Below are positions 40,419 to 47,971 of a DNA stretch of 64,000 nucleotides, piece by piece. Each line of letters opens with the position of its first letter. Within the stretch, counting starts at the first letter, position 1. The notes beneath the pieces were generated by a model that searched no databases, was not told the DNA's origin, and saw nothing but the letters and a program-made list of their open reading frames with translations. The stretch spans positions 1 to 64,000 of the forward strand of contig DASWRQ010000080.1 in NCBI GenBank assembly GCA_036403095.1, read 5' to 3'. The position numbers and the translations under genes are program-made. Origin of the DNA: Kutzneria sp036403095 (GTDB taxonomy: Bacteria; Actinomycetota; Actinomycetes; Mycobacteriales; Pseudonocardiaceae).

Positions 40419-41408
40419 GTGCTCGGCCTCTGGGTGGTGGTGGCCCTCGCCCTGGTGTTCAACTACACGAACGGTTTCCACGACGCGGCCAACGCCGTGG
40501 CCACGGCCGTGTCCACCCGCGCCATGCCGTTGCGGTGGGCGCTGGCGATGGGCGCGGCAATGAACCTGATCGGGGCGCTGCTGTCGACCGGTGTCGCGGT
40601 GACCGTCGCCGACGGGGTGATCACGCCGCCGAACGGGTCCAACGGGCTCGCCGTCGTGCTGGCCGCGGTGGTGGGCGCGATCGTCTGGAACATCGCGACC
40701 TGGTACTTCGGGTTGCCGTCCTCGTCCTCGCACGCCCTGATCGGCGGCCTGGTCGGCGCGGCGCTGGCCGCCTCGAGCGTGGTGCACTGGACCGGCGTGA
40801 TCGACAAGGTGATCATTCCGATGATCATCTCGCCGCTGGTCGGGCTGGTGCTCGGCTACCTGGTCATGACGGCCATGCTGTGGGCGTTCCGCCGCGTCAA
40901 CGCGCACAAGGTGCGGCGGGGGTTCCGCCGGGCCCAGATCGTGTCCGCGGCCGCGCTCGCGTTGGGCCACGGGCTCCAGGACGCGCAGAAGTCCATGGGC
41001 GTGATCGTGCTGGCGCTGGCCGTGTCGGGCGTGGGGCAGGGCCACACGGTGCCGTTGTGGGTGGTGTTGTCGTGCGCCGGGGCGATGGCCCTGGGCAGTT
41101 ACTCCGGTGGCCTGCGGGTGATGCGGACGCTGGGCCGTCGAGTGTTCCCGATGACGCCGCCGCACGGCTTCGCGGCCGAGCTGTCCGGTGCGGCCGTGCT
41201 GTACGTGACGGCGTTCGCCTGGGCGGCGCCGATCTCGACCACGCACGTGATCACCACGGCGATCATGGGCGTCGGCGCGACCCGGCGGCCGTCGGCGGTG
41301 CGCTGGGGCATCGCCGGGGACATCGTCACCGGCTGGGTGCTGACCCTGCCCGCCGCCGCGCTCGTGGCCGCGCTCGTGTACTGGCCCGCGAGCCTCGTCC
41401 TCGGGTGA
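40419..41408 (+). CDS. Inorganic phosphate transporter, PiT family
   Basis: A 329-residue transporter with about nine helices. The duplicated PiT signatures are present: VFNYTNGFHDAANAVATAVSTRAM at the N-terminus and LALGHGLQDAQKSMGVIVLAL in the second half, with IWNIATWYFGLPSSSSHALIGGLVGA and WAAPISTTHVITTAIMGVGA as the helical partners. It is expected to import phosphate (as metal-phosphate) with a cation. It follows DUF47 directly. Confidence 0.93.
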   Translation: MLGLWVVVALALVFNYTNGFHDAANAVATAVSTRAMPLRWALAMGAAMNLIGALLSTGVAVTVADGVITPPNGSNGLAVVLAAVVGAIVWNIATWYFGLPSSSSHALIGGLVGAALAASSVVHWTGVIDKVIIPMIISPLVGLVLGYLVMTAMLWAFRRVNAHKVRRGFRRAQIVSAAALALGHGLQDAQKSMGVIVLALAVSGVGQGHTVPLWVVLSCAGAMALGSYSGGLRVMRTLGRRVFPMTPPHGFAAELSGAAVLYVTAFAWAAPISTTHVITTAIMGVGATRRPSAVRWGIAGDIVTGWVLTLPAAALVAALVYWPASLVLG

Positions 41409-41498
41409 GGCACGCCCCGGCTGATTCGGGTTCTCGGGGGTGATTCGGGATCGCCGCGCCGGGGTATTCCGGTGCCAACCCGAAGAGAGGTGGTTCTC

Positions 41499-41978
41499 GT
41501 GGACACCGGAACGGTGTACTACCTGGTCGCCGGCGTCATCGCCATCGTCGTCGTGGGACGGCTGCTCGCCTTCAGCGGGAAGCGCTACCTGGCCGGCGCC
41601 ACGGTCGCCGCGCCGGAACGCGAGTCCGCCGGCTCGGTGGCGATGCTGGTGTCGATGCTGTTCCACCTGGTCACGCTGGGGCTGCTCGCGCTGCTGGCGG
41701 CGATTCCGTTCGGCGGCGACCTGACCCAGGTCTTCCTGGTGCGGATCGGCCTGCTGCTGATCCTGGTGGCCGTCGCCTACGCGATCGCGCTGCGCATGCT
41801 GACCCGGCGCAAGCAGGAGGAAGTGGTCTCCGGCTTCGACGCGCAGGTGCGGGAGCTCAGGCACGAGCGGGAGCACCCGAACGGCTACGCGGTGACCAAC
41901 GACCCGTCCGCCGGCATGGCGCCGCAGCCCGCGCCGGAGCCGACGCTCGGCGAGCCCCGTCCCCGGCCCCGGGCCTGA
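41499..41978 (+). CDS. Small integral membrane protein of unknown function
   Basis: A 159-residue protein with three helices (about 5-20, 45-65 and 75-95) and a long soluble tail rich in Arg, Glu and Pro. GTG 41499 is chosen because AGAGAGG precedes it by 8 bases; an upstream ATG would add nine polar residues. A GGGTAT (41462-41467) lies upstream, without a good -35 box. Convergent with the epimerase; a degenerate 15/12-bp repeat follows its stop. Confidence 0.75.
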   Translation: MDTGTVYYLVAGVIAIVVVGRLLAFSGKRYLAGATVAAPERESAGSVAMLVSMLFHLVTLGLLALLAAIPFGGDLTQVFLVRIGLLLILVAVAYAIALRMLTRRKQEEVVSGFDAQVRELRHEREHPNGYAVTNDPSAGMAPQPAPEPTLGEPRPRPRA

Positions 41979-42041
41979 CGATTCCGGCCCTGACCGGGGC
42001 TCTGACGGTTGTGGCCCGTGGAACGTTGTGGCCGGGCGGTT

Positions 42042-43046
42042 TCAGCGCGGCACGAGCGGGGGAGTCGGTGCGCCGGCTCCCTCCGCCAGTCCCCGCAGCA
42101 GCGCGGTGACGGCCTCCTGGGCCGAGTGCTCGGGCTGCCAGCCGAGTTCGGTCGACGCACGTGTGGTGTCCATCTCCGGCACCGACAGCGCTAGGTCGAG
42201 CCACCCCGGCTCGGTCGGCTGGAGCCGCAGCCGCCAACTCGTCGCCGCGAGCGCGCGCAGGGCGCCGGCCGGCATCGGAATGTGCAGGGCGCCGGTCAGC
42301 CGCGCAAGCTTGCGCGGCGTGAGCGGCGGCGGCGCGGCCAGGTTGATCGCGCCGGAGACGTTGCCCCGCAACGCCAGCACGATGGCGCGGGCGACGTCGC
42401 TCGAATGCACGAACTGGAGCTTGAGGTGACTGGGCAACGGCAGCAGCCGCAACTTGGCCCGGGCCGCCAGGTCGAACAGGGCCGGCGGCGCGAGCTGGCC
42501 GATGAAGTAGCGCTGGATCTCGCTGGCCGCGGCGTGCTGGAGCACGAGACCGGGACGGAAGCGAGTGACCGTCAGCTCCGGGTCGCCGGCCGCCACCAGG
42601 TCGAGCATGCGCTCCACGGCGGCCTTCTGGCTGCTGTACGTCGACGAGGGCACGCCGTCGGTCGGCCAGGACTCGTCGACCGCCTTGTCCTCGGGACCGG
42701 GGGAGTAGGCGCCGACCGAGGACAGGTACACCAACTGCCGCACGCCGGACGCGAGGGCGGCCTCGAACACGCGACGGCTGCCGTCCACATTGGTCCGGGC
42801 CAGCCGCGGGATGTTCCGGCTGGGCTGGAGCAGCCAGGCCAGGTGCACGACGGCGTCGGCGGCCTCGAAAGCCGCCCGCAGCAGCACATCGGAGTCGGCG
42901 CGGGAGATGTCGATCTCATGCCAGGGGATCTCCACCGCCGGCGCGCGCCGCGAGACTCCGACCACGTCGAAGTCGGGAGAACCGGCCATCGCATGCAGCA
43001 AGGCGGTTCCGATGTTGCCGGAACCGCCGACCACCACGACTCGCAT
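42042..43046 (-). CDS. NAD-dependent epimerase/dehydratase family protein
   Basis: A 334-residue extended SDR. VVVVGGSGNIGTALLHAM is the cofactor loop, VVHLAWLLQPSRN follows, YLSSVGAYSPG carries the Ser and YSSQKAAVERMLD the YxxxK. Members of this actinobacterial group act on nucleotide-bound or small substrates; no substrate can be named. It is the last gene of a three-gene operon after the flavodoxin-like gene and a 58-residue protein, 6 bases downstream. Confidence 0.85.
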   Translation of the reverse strand: MRVVVVGGSGNIGTALLHAMAGSPDFDVVGVSRRAPAVEIPWHEIDISRADSDVLLRAAFEAADAVVHLAWLLQPSRNIPRLARTNVDGSRRVFEAALASGVRQLVYLSSVGAYSPGPEDKAVDESWPTDGVPSSTYSSQKAAVERMLDLVAAGDPELTVTRFRPGLVLQHAAASEIQRYFIGQLAPPALFDLAARAKLRLLPLPSHLKLQFVHSSDVARAIVLALRGNVSGAINLAAPPPLTPRKLARLTGALHIPMPAGALRALAATSWRLRLQPTEPGWLDLALSVPEMDTTRASTELGWQPEHSAQEAVTALLRGLAEGAGAPTPPLVPR

Positions 43047-43052
43047 CGTGCG

Positions 43053-43229
43053 TCACTCCTCGGGCGCGAGGCCGTCGTCCGCGCGCAGCCCGAGCATGTC
43101 CAGCAGCTCCGCGCACTGCTCGGCGTTGTCGGCCCGGCTGGCGATGTGCCGGGCGGCGCGCCGCCGCTGCTCGGGCGGGTTGCCGTCCAGCACGATGGAC
43201 GGGCGGGCCGGGTTCTTGGTGAGCGCCAT
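43053..43229 (-). CDS. Small protein of unknown function, 58 residues
   Basis: A 58-residue soluble protein: KNPARPSIVLDGNPPEQRRR, then DNAEQCAELLDMLGL and an acidic end. The ATG is preceded by GAGGAGG at 8 bases, a strong ribosome-binding site. It sits between the flavodoxin-like and epimerase genes with 13- and 6-base gaps, so it belongs to their operon. No family recognised. Confidence 0.72.
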   Translation of the reverse strand: MALTKNPARPSIVLDGNPPEQRRRAARHIASRADNAEQCAELLDMLGLRADDGLAPEE

Positions 43230-43242
43230 CGGGGCTGCCTCC

Positions 43243-43857
43243 TCAGGCCGGGTACGGGTTCTCACGCAGCACCCGCGCCAGGTGGGCGGCGTTGCTCGCG
43301 AGCTGCTTGGTGGTGTCGGCGACCTGCTCCGGCACCTCGTCGAGATCCTTGAAGTCGGTGCCGTGCATGGCCTCGCCGACCCAGTAGGTGACGCCGCCGG
43401 CCGGAATGGTGAAGCCGATGTCGTCCAGCGCCTGGAACAGGTCGGCGCTGACCTTGTGCGCGCCGTCCTCGTTGCCGACCACGGCGACCGTCGCGACCTT
43501 GTTGTACATGTGCGGCCGGCCGCTGTCGTCGGTCTCGGAAAGCTCGCCGTCCAGCCGTTCCAGCACCCGCTGGGCGATGCTCGACGGGTGCCCGAGCCAG
43601 ATCGGCGTGGCCAGCAGCAGGATGTCCGACTCCAGCAGCCGGGACCGGATCGCCGGCCACACGTCGCCCTCGCCCATGTCCACCGCGACGCCGGGCTTCA
43701 CCTCCTGGTCGACGACCCGGATGATCTCGCCCTTGACGCCGTGGGCCGCGAACTGGTCCAGCACCAGCTGGGCGAGCAGGTCGCTGCTGGACGCGGCCGG
43801 TGACGGCGTGAGCGTGCAGACCAGGGCAAGCACCCGCACTTCCTTAGCTGTGGCCAT
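43243..43857 (-). CDS. Flavodoxin-fold NAD(P)H-dependent FMN reductase family protein
   Basis: A 204-residue flavodoxin-fold protein. VLALVCTLTPSPAASSSDLLAQL is the phosphate loop region, ESDILLLATPIWLGHPSSIAQRVLERLDG the flavin-contact strand, and KVATVAVVGNEDGAHKV the next. A flavin-dependent reductase or electron carrier is likely. The ATG at 43857 begins 8 bases after a GGGTAG box with a perfect-spaced GTTT, the clearest leaderless case in the window. An in-frame upstream extension is unlikely to be translated. Confidence 0.85.
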   Translation of the reverse strand: MATAKEVRVLALVCTLTPSPAASSSDLLAQLVLDQFAAHGVKGEIIRVVDQEVKPGVAVDMGEGDVWPAIRSRLLESDILLLATPIWLGHPSSIAQRVLERLDGELSETDDSGRPHMYNKVATVAVVGNEDGAHKVSADLFQALDDIGFTIPAGGVTYWVGEAMHGTDFKDLDEVPEQVADTTKQLASNAAHLARVLRENPYPA

Positions 43858-43865
43858 GCCGACGG

Positions 43866-43890
43866 CTACCCGAGCCGATCGAAGCCAAAC
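43866..43890 (-). promoter_or_regulatory. Sigma-B/F-type promoter of the flavodoxin-epimerase operon
   Basis: Minus strand GTTT (43887-43890), 15 bases, GGGTAG (43866-43871), then 8 bases to the ATG at 43857. Leaderless layout. Confidence 0.6.
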
Positions 43891-43955
43891 TGGCCCAACC
43901 CCCGCGAGTCGCGCTCTCCGGCACACCGAATGCCGATTTCCGGCACATTCGAATG

Positions 43956-44006
43956 TCACATGCGCGTCGTAGTCGCCGCTACGCGTCACATGCGGACCGC
44001 ATGTGA
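43956..44006. promoter_or_regulatory. Candidate operator: three TCACATGCG half-sites
   Basis: TCACATGCG occurs at 43956-43964 and at 43986-43994; the second copy is the left arm of a perfect palindrome, TCACATGCGG-A-CCGCATGTGA (43986-44006). The two direct copies start exactly 30 bases apart, about three helical turns. A further 10-bp palindrome CATTCGAATG (43946-43955) abuts the first copy. This looks like a binding array for a dimeric regulator between the flavodoxin-like and YaaH-like genes. Confidence 0.55.
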
Positions 44007-44007
44007 C

Positions 44008-44053
44008 GGGGGGAGGAGGGAGAGGGGAGGGGGTTGCGGGGGGGGTGTGGGGG
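44008..44053 (+). other. G-tract, potential G-quadruplex
   Basis: A nearly pure G run with short A, AGA, TTGC and TGT interruptions gives at least six G-tracts of three or more in 46 bases. It starts one base after the palindrome and ends 79 bases before the ATG of the YaaH-like gene. The G-rich strand is the coding strand of that gene, so the mRNA leader could also fold. Confidence 0.6.
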
Positions 44054-44132
44054 TAGTCCGCTGGCATGCTTGATGACCGGCCATCGCTGCGGATTCCTGG
44101 GCACGAGACGCCGACACCTGAGGTGGTGGACC

Positions 44133-44795
44133 ATGGCTGATGAACCTCGGACCCAGGTGACGCTGCGGCCCTATGCGAGCCCGCTGCCGCTCGGGTTTCT
44201 CTCCTTCGCCGTCGGCATGGCGCTGATCGCTGGTGTCGCCCTGCGCTGGCTGGGACAGGGCGACCTCACGACCGTCGGCGTGATCATGGCGCTTTTCGTG
44301 TTCCCGCTCCAGCTCATGTCGACCATCTTCGCCATGCTGACCAGGGACACCGCGGCGGCGACGGCGCTGGGCCTGTACTCGACGTCATGGCTCGCCACCG
44401 GCGTGCTCTACGTCCTCGAACCGGGCCAGCAGACCAGCCGTGCGCTGGGCCTGTATCTCGCGGCATTCACCGTGGTGCTGATACCGCTGGCCGTCGGCGC
44501 GCTGTTCGGCAAGGCCCTGCTGGCTATCGTGCTGACCGTTTCGGCGGCCCGCGCCGGTTTTCAGGCGGCCTACCAGTTCGGTGCGGCCCACTGGACCGAC
44601 ACCGTCAGCGGCGTCGTGGCCGGCCTGCTGGTCGTGCTGGGCTGCTACGCCGGCGTCGTGTTCATGGTCGAGGACTTCCGCGGCAGCAGCGGGCTCATGC
44701 TGCGCCGCGGACCCGCCCGCCAGGCGTTGACGGACGGGCCGCACGACCAGTTCACCGAGCCGCCGCACGAGCCGGGCGTCCGGCCCCAGCTCTGA
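44133..44795 (+). CDS. GPR1/FUN34/YaaH-like membrane protein (putative acetate/succinate transporter)
   Basis: A 220-residue protein with six predicted helices between residues 18 and 195. LRPYASPLPLGFLSFAVGMAL resembles the NPAPLGL signature of the YaaH family, in which substrates are acetate or succinate; the match is degenerate, so the call is moderate. The C-terminal tail is polar. The stop codon lies inside the first of three 15-bp tandem repeats. The promoter region holds a palindromic operator and a G-tract. Confidence 0.6.
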   Translation: MADEPRTQVTLRPYASPLPLGFLSFAVGMALIAGVALRWLGQGDLTTVGVIMALFVFPLQLMSTIFAMLTRDTAAATALGLYSTSWLATGVLYVLEPGQQTSRALGLYLAAFTVVLIPLAVGALFGKALLAIVLTVSAARAGFQAAYQFGAAHWTDTVSGVVAGLLVVLGCYAGVVFMVEDFRGSSGLMLRRGPARQALTDGPHDQFTEPPHEPGVRPQL

Positions 44796-44828
44796 CGGCC
44801 CGAGCTCTGACGGCTTCAGCTCTGACGG
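44788..44828. repeat. 15-bp tandem repeat carrying in-frame stop codons
   Basis: AGCTCTGACGG occurs at 44788-44798, 44803-44813 and 44818-44828, period 15. Each copy places a TGA in the frame of the YaaH-like gene. The last copy overlaps the 3' end of the convergent DUF2231 gene. Confidence 0.8.
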
Positions 44829-45361
44829 CCACGGGGGTCCGGACGCGGCGAGTCCAGCGCCGGATTGAAACCGTCACGCTGGGCCGCCTCGGTCGCCACC
44901 CGAACCCCGTACCGGTAGGCCAGCATGCCGCCCAGGTACCCCGAGACGCCGAGGATCGCGAGCAGCACGACGTCCGAAATGACCGTCCAAGTGCGGGAGT
45001 CGTTGAACTGCCCCAGGAAGCGCAGATAGAAGCTCACGGCCCAGCACGCGAGCACGAACACGTTGAGCACCATGTGCACGGCCGCGACCCGATAGGCGGG
45101 ATCGCCCCGGCGCAGGCGGGTGAAGTCGAGCAGCCCCAGCAGGGCGGCGAGCAGCGCGCCGGCGATGCCGATGCCGATCAGCCACACCGCGCCGAGCTCC
45201 AGGAAGCCCGGCGGCCGCACGAACAACGCCCCGACGTCGAACACCAGCGCGCACGTCCAGGCCCCGATGGGCACCGTGACGGCGATGGGGTGGAACGGAT
45301 GGCCGTACGGTCCGGCCAACACGGTGCGGGGACGCTTGGCCGCGTCCATTGCCGTATGCAT
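44816..45361 (-). CDS. DUF2231 membrane protein
   Basis: A 181-residue protein with four helices. AGPYGHPFHPIAVTVPIGAWTCALVFDV is the DUF2231 start (HPxHP-type), GLLDFTRLRRGDPAYRVAAVHMVLN the conserved loop, and VVLLAILGVSGYLGGMLAYRYG the last helix. The two His residues near the N-terminus suggest heme or metal binding, unproven. GGAGG precedes the ATG by 6 bases. Function unknown. Confidence 0.85.
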   Translation of the reverse strand: MHTAMDAAKRPRTVLAGPYGHPFHPIAVTVPIGAWTCALVFDVGALFVRPPGFLELGAVWLIGIGIAGALLAALLGLLDFTRLRRGDPAYRVAAVHMVLNVFVLACWAVSFYLRFLGQFNDSRTWTVISDVVLLAILGVSGYLGGMLAYRYGVRVATEAAQRDGFNPALDSPRPDPRGRQS

Positions 45362-45375
45362 GACACACCTCCGGT

Positions 45376-45606
45376 TCAGGAGACGTCGAGCACGGTCTTG
45401 AGCCAGCCCTCTTCGCGCCGGTCGAGACTGCGGCGCGCCTCAATGGCCGATGCCGGCTCCGCCCGCCGGGTGCTCAGGGCCGACGGGTCGACCGTGCCGG
45501 CGGCGACCAGGTCCATCAGCTTCGGCAGGTAGCGACGGTGGTTGCAGTTGCCGAGCTTGACGGTCAGGTTCTTGTCCCCGATGTCGTGCCACACGACTGC
45601 CTGCAT
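45376..45606 (-). pseudogene. Remnant of a zinc-type alcohol/formaldehyde dehydrogenase with an in-frame internal deletion
   Basis: A 76-codon open frame joining two ends of one enzyme. MQAVVWHDIGDKN is the N-terminal start of glutathione-independent formaldehyde dehydrogenase-like proteins, and NHRRYLPKLMDLVAAGTVDP with EEGWLKTVLDVS is the C-terminal end. About 300 central residues, including the zinc sites and the nucleotide-binding fold, are missing at the junction near residue 13. The reading frame and the GGAG ribosome-binding site are intact, so a short product may still be made, but it cannot be an enzyme. Confidence 0.75.
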
Positions 45607-45673
45607 CGTCGGCGCTCCAGGTTGTAGCCGGTGTTTCGACCGGCGAGTACCCGGGTGACCTGCGCACAAACGC

Positions 45674-45698
45674 GTTTCGCGGCCGCGCGGGCGGCAAT
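45674..45698 (+). promoter_or_regulatory. Possible sigma-B/F-type promoter of the AI-2E family gene
   Basis: GTTT (45674-45677), 15 bases, GGCAAT (45693-45698), then 8 bases to the ATG at 45707. The -10 box is imperfect. Confidence 0.35.
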
Positions 45699-45706
45699 CC
45701 GGGAGC

Positions 45707-46834
45707 ATGGCGGCGTCTCCCTCTCGCGGCCGGCTGCCGGTGCTCAGCTCCGGTCTGCTCGGCCGGGCGACCGTGCGCGCGTTTCAGATCCTGGTCATCT
45801 TCGGCGCGTTGTGGGCGCTGAGCATGGTCGCGGCGCAGCTCAGCATCGTGGTCATTCCGCTGGCCGTGGCGATGCTGCTGGCCGCCCTGCTCGCGCCGCT
45901 GGCCGGCTGGCTGCGGCGGCACGGCTGGCCCCGTGTGCCGGCCGTGCTGGTGGCCCTGCTGACGGGACTCGTCGTGGTCGGCGGGCTGGTCACGTTCATC
46001 GCCGTCTCGGTCGCCTCGGACTGGCAGGAGCTGGGTTCCCGCCTCACCCAGGGCATAGACCAGACGCATGGGTGGCTGGTGCACGGTCCGTTGCACCTGG
46101 ACGACCGGGAGCTGACCCAGGTCTTCGACCAGCTGCGGTCCTGGGTGGACAGTCACCGGGACGTCGTGGCGAGCACCGCTCTGAACACCGTGGCGGCGGT
46201 CGCCGAAGTGGGGGCCGGCGTCCTGCTGACGCTGTTCATGCTGATCGTCTTCCTGTACGACGGCGAGCGGGTGTGGCAGCACGTCGTCGCGCTGTGGCCG
46301 GAACGGACCGCCGACCGCATGGACCGCGCGGGGCGGGCCGCCTTCGACGCGCTGGTGCGGTTCGTGCGCACGACCGGGCTGGTCGCGCTGATCGACGCGA
46401 TCGCCATCGGCATCGGACTGGCGCTGCTGCACGTGCCGCTCGTCGTGCCGCTGGCGGCGCTGGTGTTCCTGGGCGCCTTCGTGCCGTACGTCGGGGCGTT
46501 CGCCTCGGGCGCGGCGGCGGTGGTGATGGGGCTGCTCGCCGGCGGGCCGCTGACCGCGCTGCTGGTGCTGGCCGTCGTGGTCGGCGTGCAGCAGCTGGAG
46601 GGCAACGTGCTGCATCCGTTGCTGACCGGGAACTTCGTCCGGCTGCATCCGCTGGTGGTGGTGGTCGTGGTCACCATCGGCGCGGCCGAGGCCGGCGTCG
46701 TCGGCGCGCTGCTGGCCGTGCCGGTGACGGCCTGCGTGGACGCCGGGGTGCGGGCCGTCAGGAGTCCGGCCTCAACGGAGACCGAACCAGAAGTCAGGAG
46801 TCCGGCTTCAACACCGGAGACCGAACCAGAATGA
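45707..46834 (+). CDS. AI-2E family transporter
   Basis: A 375-residue polytopic protein. An N-terminal helix pair (VIPLAVAMLLAALLAPLAGWLRRHGWP), a soluble central part (about 100-160), and the C-terminal block LVFLGAFVPYVGAFASGAAAVVMGLLAGG then VQQLEGNVLHPLLTGNFVRLHPL are the family signature. Members transport varied substrates and some are cation/proton antiporters, so quorum sensing should not be assumed. The last 25 residues are two copies of VRSPAST..ETEPE encoded by a tandem repeat. Confidence 0.88.
   Translation: MAASPSRGRLPVLSSGLLGRATVRAFQILVIFGALWALSMVAAQLSIVVIPLAVAMLLAALLAPLAGWLRRHGWPRVPAVLVALLTGLVVVGGLVTFIAVSVASDWQELGSRLTQGIDQTHGWLVHGPLHLDDRELTQVFDQLRSWVDSHRDVVASTALNTVAAVAEVGAGVLLTLFMLIVFLYDGERVWQHVVALWPERTADRMDRAGRAAFDALVRFVRTTGLVALIDAIAIGIGLALLHVPLVVPLAALVFLGAFVPYVGAFASGAAAVVMGLLAGGPLTALLVLAVVVGVQQLEGNVLHPLLTGNFVRLHPLVVVVVVTIGAAEAGVVGALLAVPVTACVDAGVRAVRSPASTETEPEVRSPASTPETEPE
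46757..46831. repeat. 36/39-bp tandem repeat spanning two convergent gene ends
   Basis: Unit 1 is 46757-46792 and unit 2 is 46793-46831, nearly identical with a 3-base insertion in the second. On the plus strand it encodes the duplicated C-terminus of the AI-2E protein; on the minus strand the second unit encodes the C-terminus and stop of the DMT transporter. Confidence 0.85.
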
Positions 46835-47633
46835 GGGTGCCGGCGCCGATCAGCGCCGCGCCGAGGATCTCGCCGGCCAGCCAGCCGCCGCCGCGGGCGT
46901 GCTCGCCGAACACCGTGAAGCCCCAGGCCATGGCCACCAGCGGATTGCTCAACGTCATGCCCGGCTGGGACGCCACGAGCTCGCCGGCCTGCAAGGTGTT
47001 CTGCAGCAGGAAGAACGACGCCGGGCCGATCACCACCACCGCGTAGGTCTGCCACGTCACGAGCAGGACCCCGACCCCGGCCGCCCCCACGGCGGCCACC
47101 AGCACCGCCGTGGTGCCGAACCCGACCCCGGTGGCCAGCCCCAGCAGCGCCGCCTGACGCCCGCCCTTCGTCCGGCGGCCGGCCACGGTCAACGCGCCCA
47201 TCAGCACCAGACTCGCCGCCAGGCCGACGATCCAGGCCCACAGCGGGGCCCGCAGCGGCTGGCCGCCGGTCGGTTCGAGGCAGTACGAGAACACCGCCAG
47301 CCCCACCGCCATCGCCAGCACCGCCCACCAGTCGCGGGCCGCGATCGACCGCCGGAACACCAGCGAGGCCAACACCAGCGTCATCGGCAGCTCGCTGATC
47401 AACAGCGGCTGCACCACCGACACCGGGCTCAATGCCAGGGCGACCGCCTGCAGCGCGAAGCCCAGCACCACCGCGCCGATCCCGGCCAGCCACACCGGTC
47501 TGCGCACCAGGTCCCACAGCATCCGGACGGAGAACGCCACCTCCGCGGGCTCGTCGCGGTCCGCCTTGCGCTGCAACACCGAGGCCGTCGCGTTCATCGC
47601 CGAGGCCAACACCGCCAGCAGGACACCAACCAT
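46794..47633 (-). CDS. DMT superfamily transporter
   Basis: A 279-residue protein with about nine or ten helices. LLAVLASAMNATASVLQRKADRDEP at the N-terminus and VSVVQPLLISELPMTLVLASLVFRRSI resemble the actinobacterial DMT/NIPA-like group; LVASQPGMTLSNPLVAMAWGFTVFGEH is the matching second-half motif. Substrate unknown. ATG 47633 lies 8 bases from a GGGTAT (47642-47647). It overlaps the convergent AI-2E gene by 41 bases inside the tandem repeat. Confidence 0.82.
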   Translation of the reverse strand: MVGVLLAVLASAMNATASVLQRKADRDEPAEVAFSVRMLWDLVRRPVWLAGIGAVVLGFALQAVALALSPVSVVQPLLISELPMTLVLASLVFRRSIAARDWWAVLAMAVGLAVFSYCLEPTGGQPLRAPLWAWIVGLAASLVLMGALTVAGRRTKGGRQAALLGLATGVGFGTTAVLVAAVGAAGVGVLLVTWQTYAVVVIGPASFFLLQNTLQAGELVASQPGMTLSNPLVAMAWGFTVFGEHARGGGWLAGEILGAALIGAGTLILVRSPVLKPDS

Positions 47634-47641
47634 GGCCCCGG

Positions 47642-47647
47642 ATACCC
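47642..47647 (-). promoter_or_regulatory. GGGTAT box 8 bases before the DMT start
   Basis: A minus-strand GGGTAT with leaderless spacing but no recognisable GTTT partner. Its twin on the plus strand at 47679-47684 serves the next gene. Confidence 0.3.
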
Positions 47648-47660
47648 CGGATTCACGGCG

Positions 47661-47684
47661 GTTGCGCACCCACCCGCCGGGTAT
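47661..47684 (+). promoter_or_regulatory. Sigma-B/F-type promoter of the 89-residue gene
   Basis: GTTG (47661-47664), 14 bases, GGGTAT (47679-47684), then 8 bases to the ATG at 47693. Leaderless layout. Confidence 0.5.
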
Positions 47685-47692
47685 TCCAGGCC

Positions 47693-47962
47693 ATGACACG
47701 CATGCTTCCGGAGGACAGTGGTCCGACCGAGGTGGAATCGCCTGTGGACACTCCGCGCCTGAACGTCGGCACGGGTGTCGTCTATTTCGATCCGGAGCCC
47801 TCCGTCGCGGACTTCTTCTGCCGTGCCACCGCCACCGGTCCGGAGATCATCGATCCCCGCACGCACGACTGGTGGGCGCCGGTGAGGTTGTCGGACGGGG
47901 CCGTCGACCTGCTCCCGTCCATCCTCATCGTGCGCGTCGACGACGGGAACACCGCTGTGTGA
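47693..47962 (+). CDS. Small protein of unknown function, 89 residues
   Basis: An 89-residue acidic soluble protein: GTGVVYFDPEPSVADFFCRA, then TGPEIIDPRTHDWWAPVRLS and LLPSILIVRVDD. No family recognised. Support comes from the leaderless promoter directly before the ATG and from GC3-type codon use. It is convergent with the CheR-PAS gene with a 9-base gap. Confidence 0.65.
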   Translation: MTRMLPEDSGPTEVESPVDTPRLNVGTGVVYFDPEPSVADFFCRATATGPEIIDPRTHDWWAPVRLSDGAVDLLPSILIVRVDDGNTAV

Positions 47963-47971
47963 CCGGTGTCG

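Noticed and set aside
45707..46834. Quorum-sensing exporter, from the AI-2E family name
   Set aside because: The family name is historical; members transport diverse substrates or ions and no LuxS-type gene is present.
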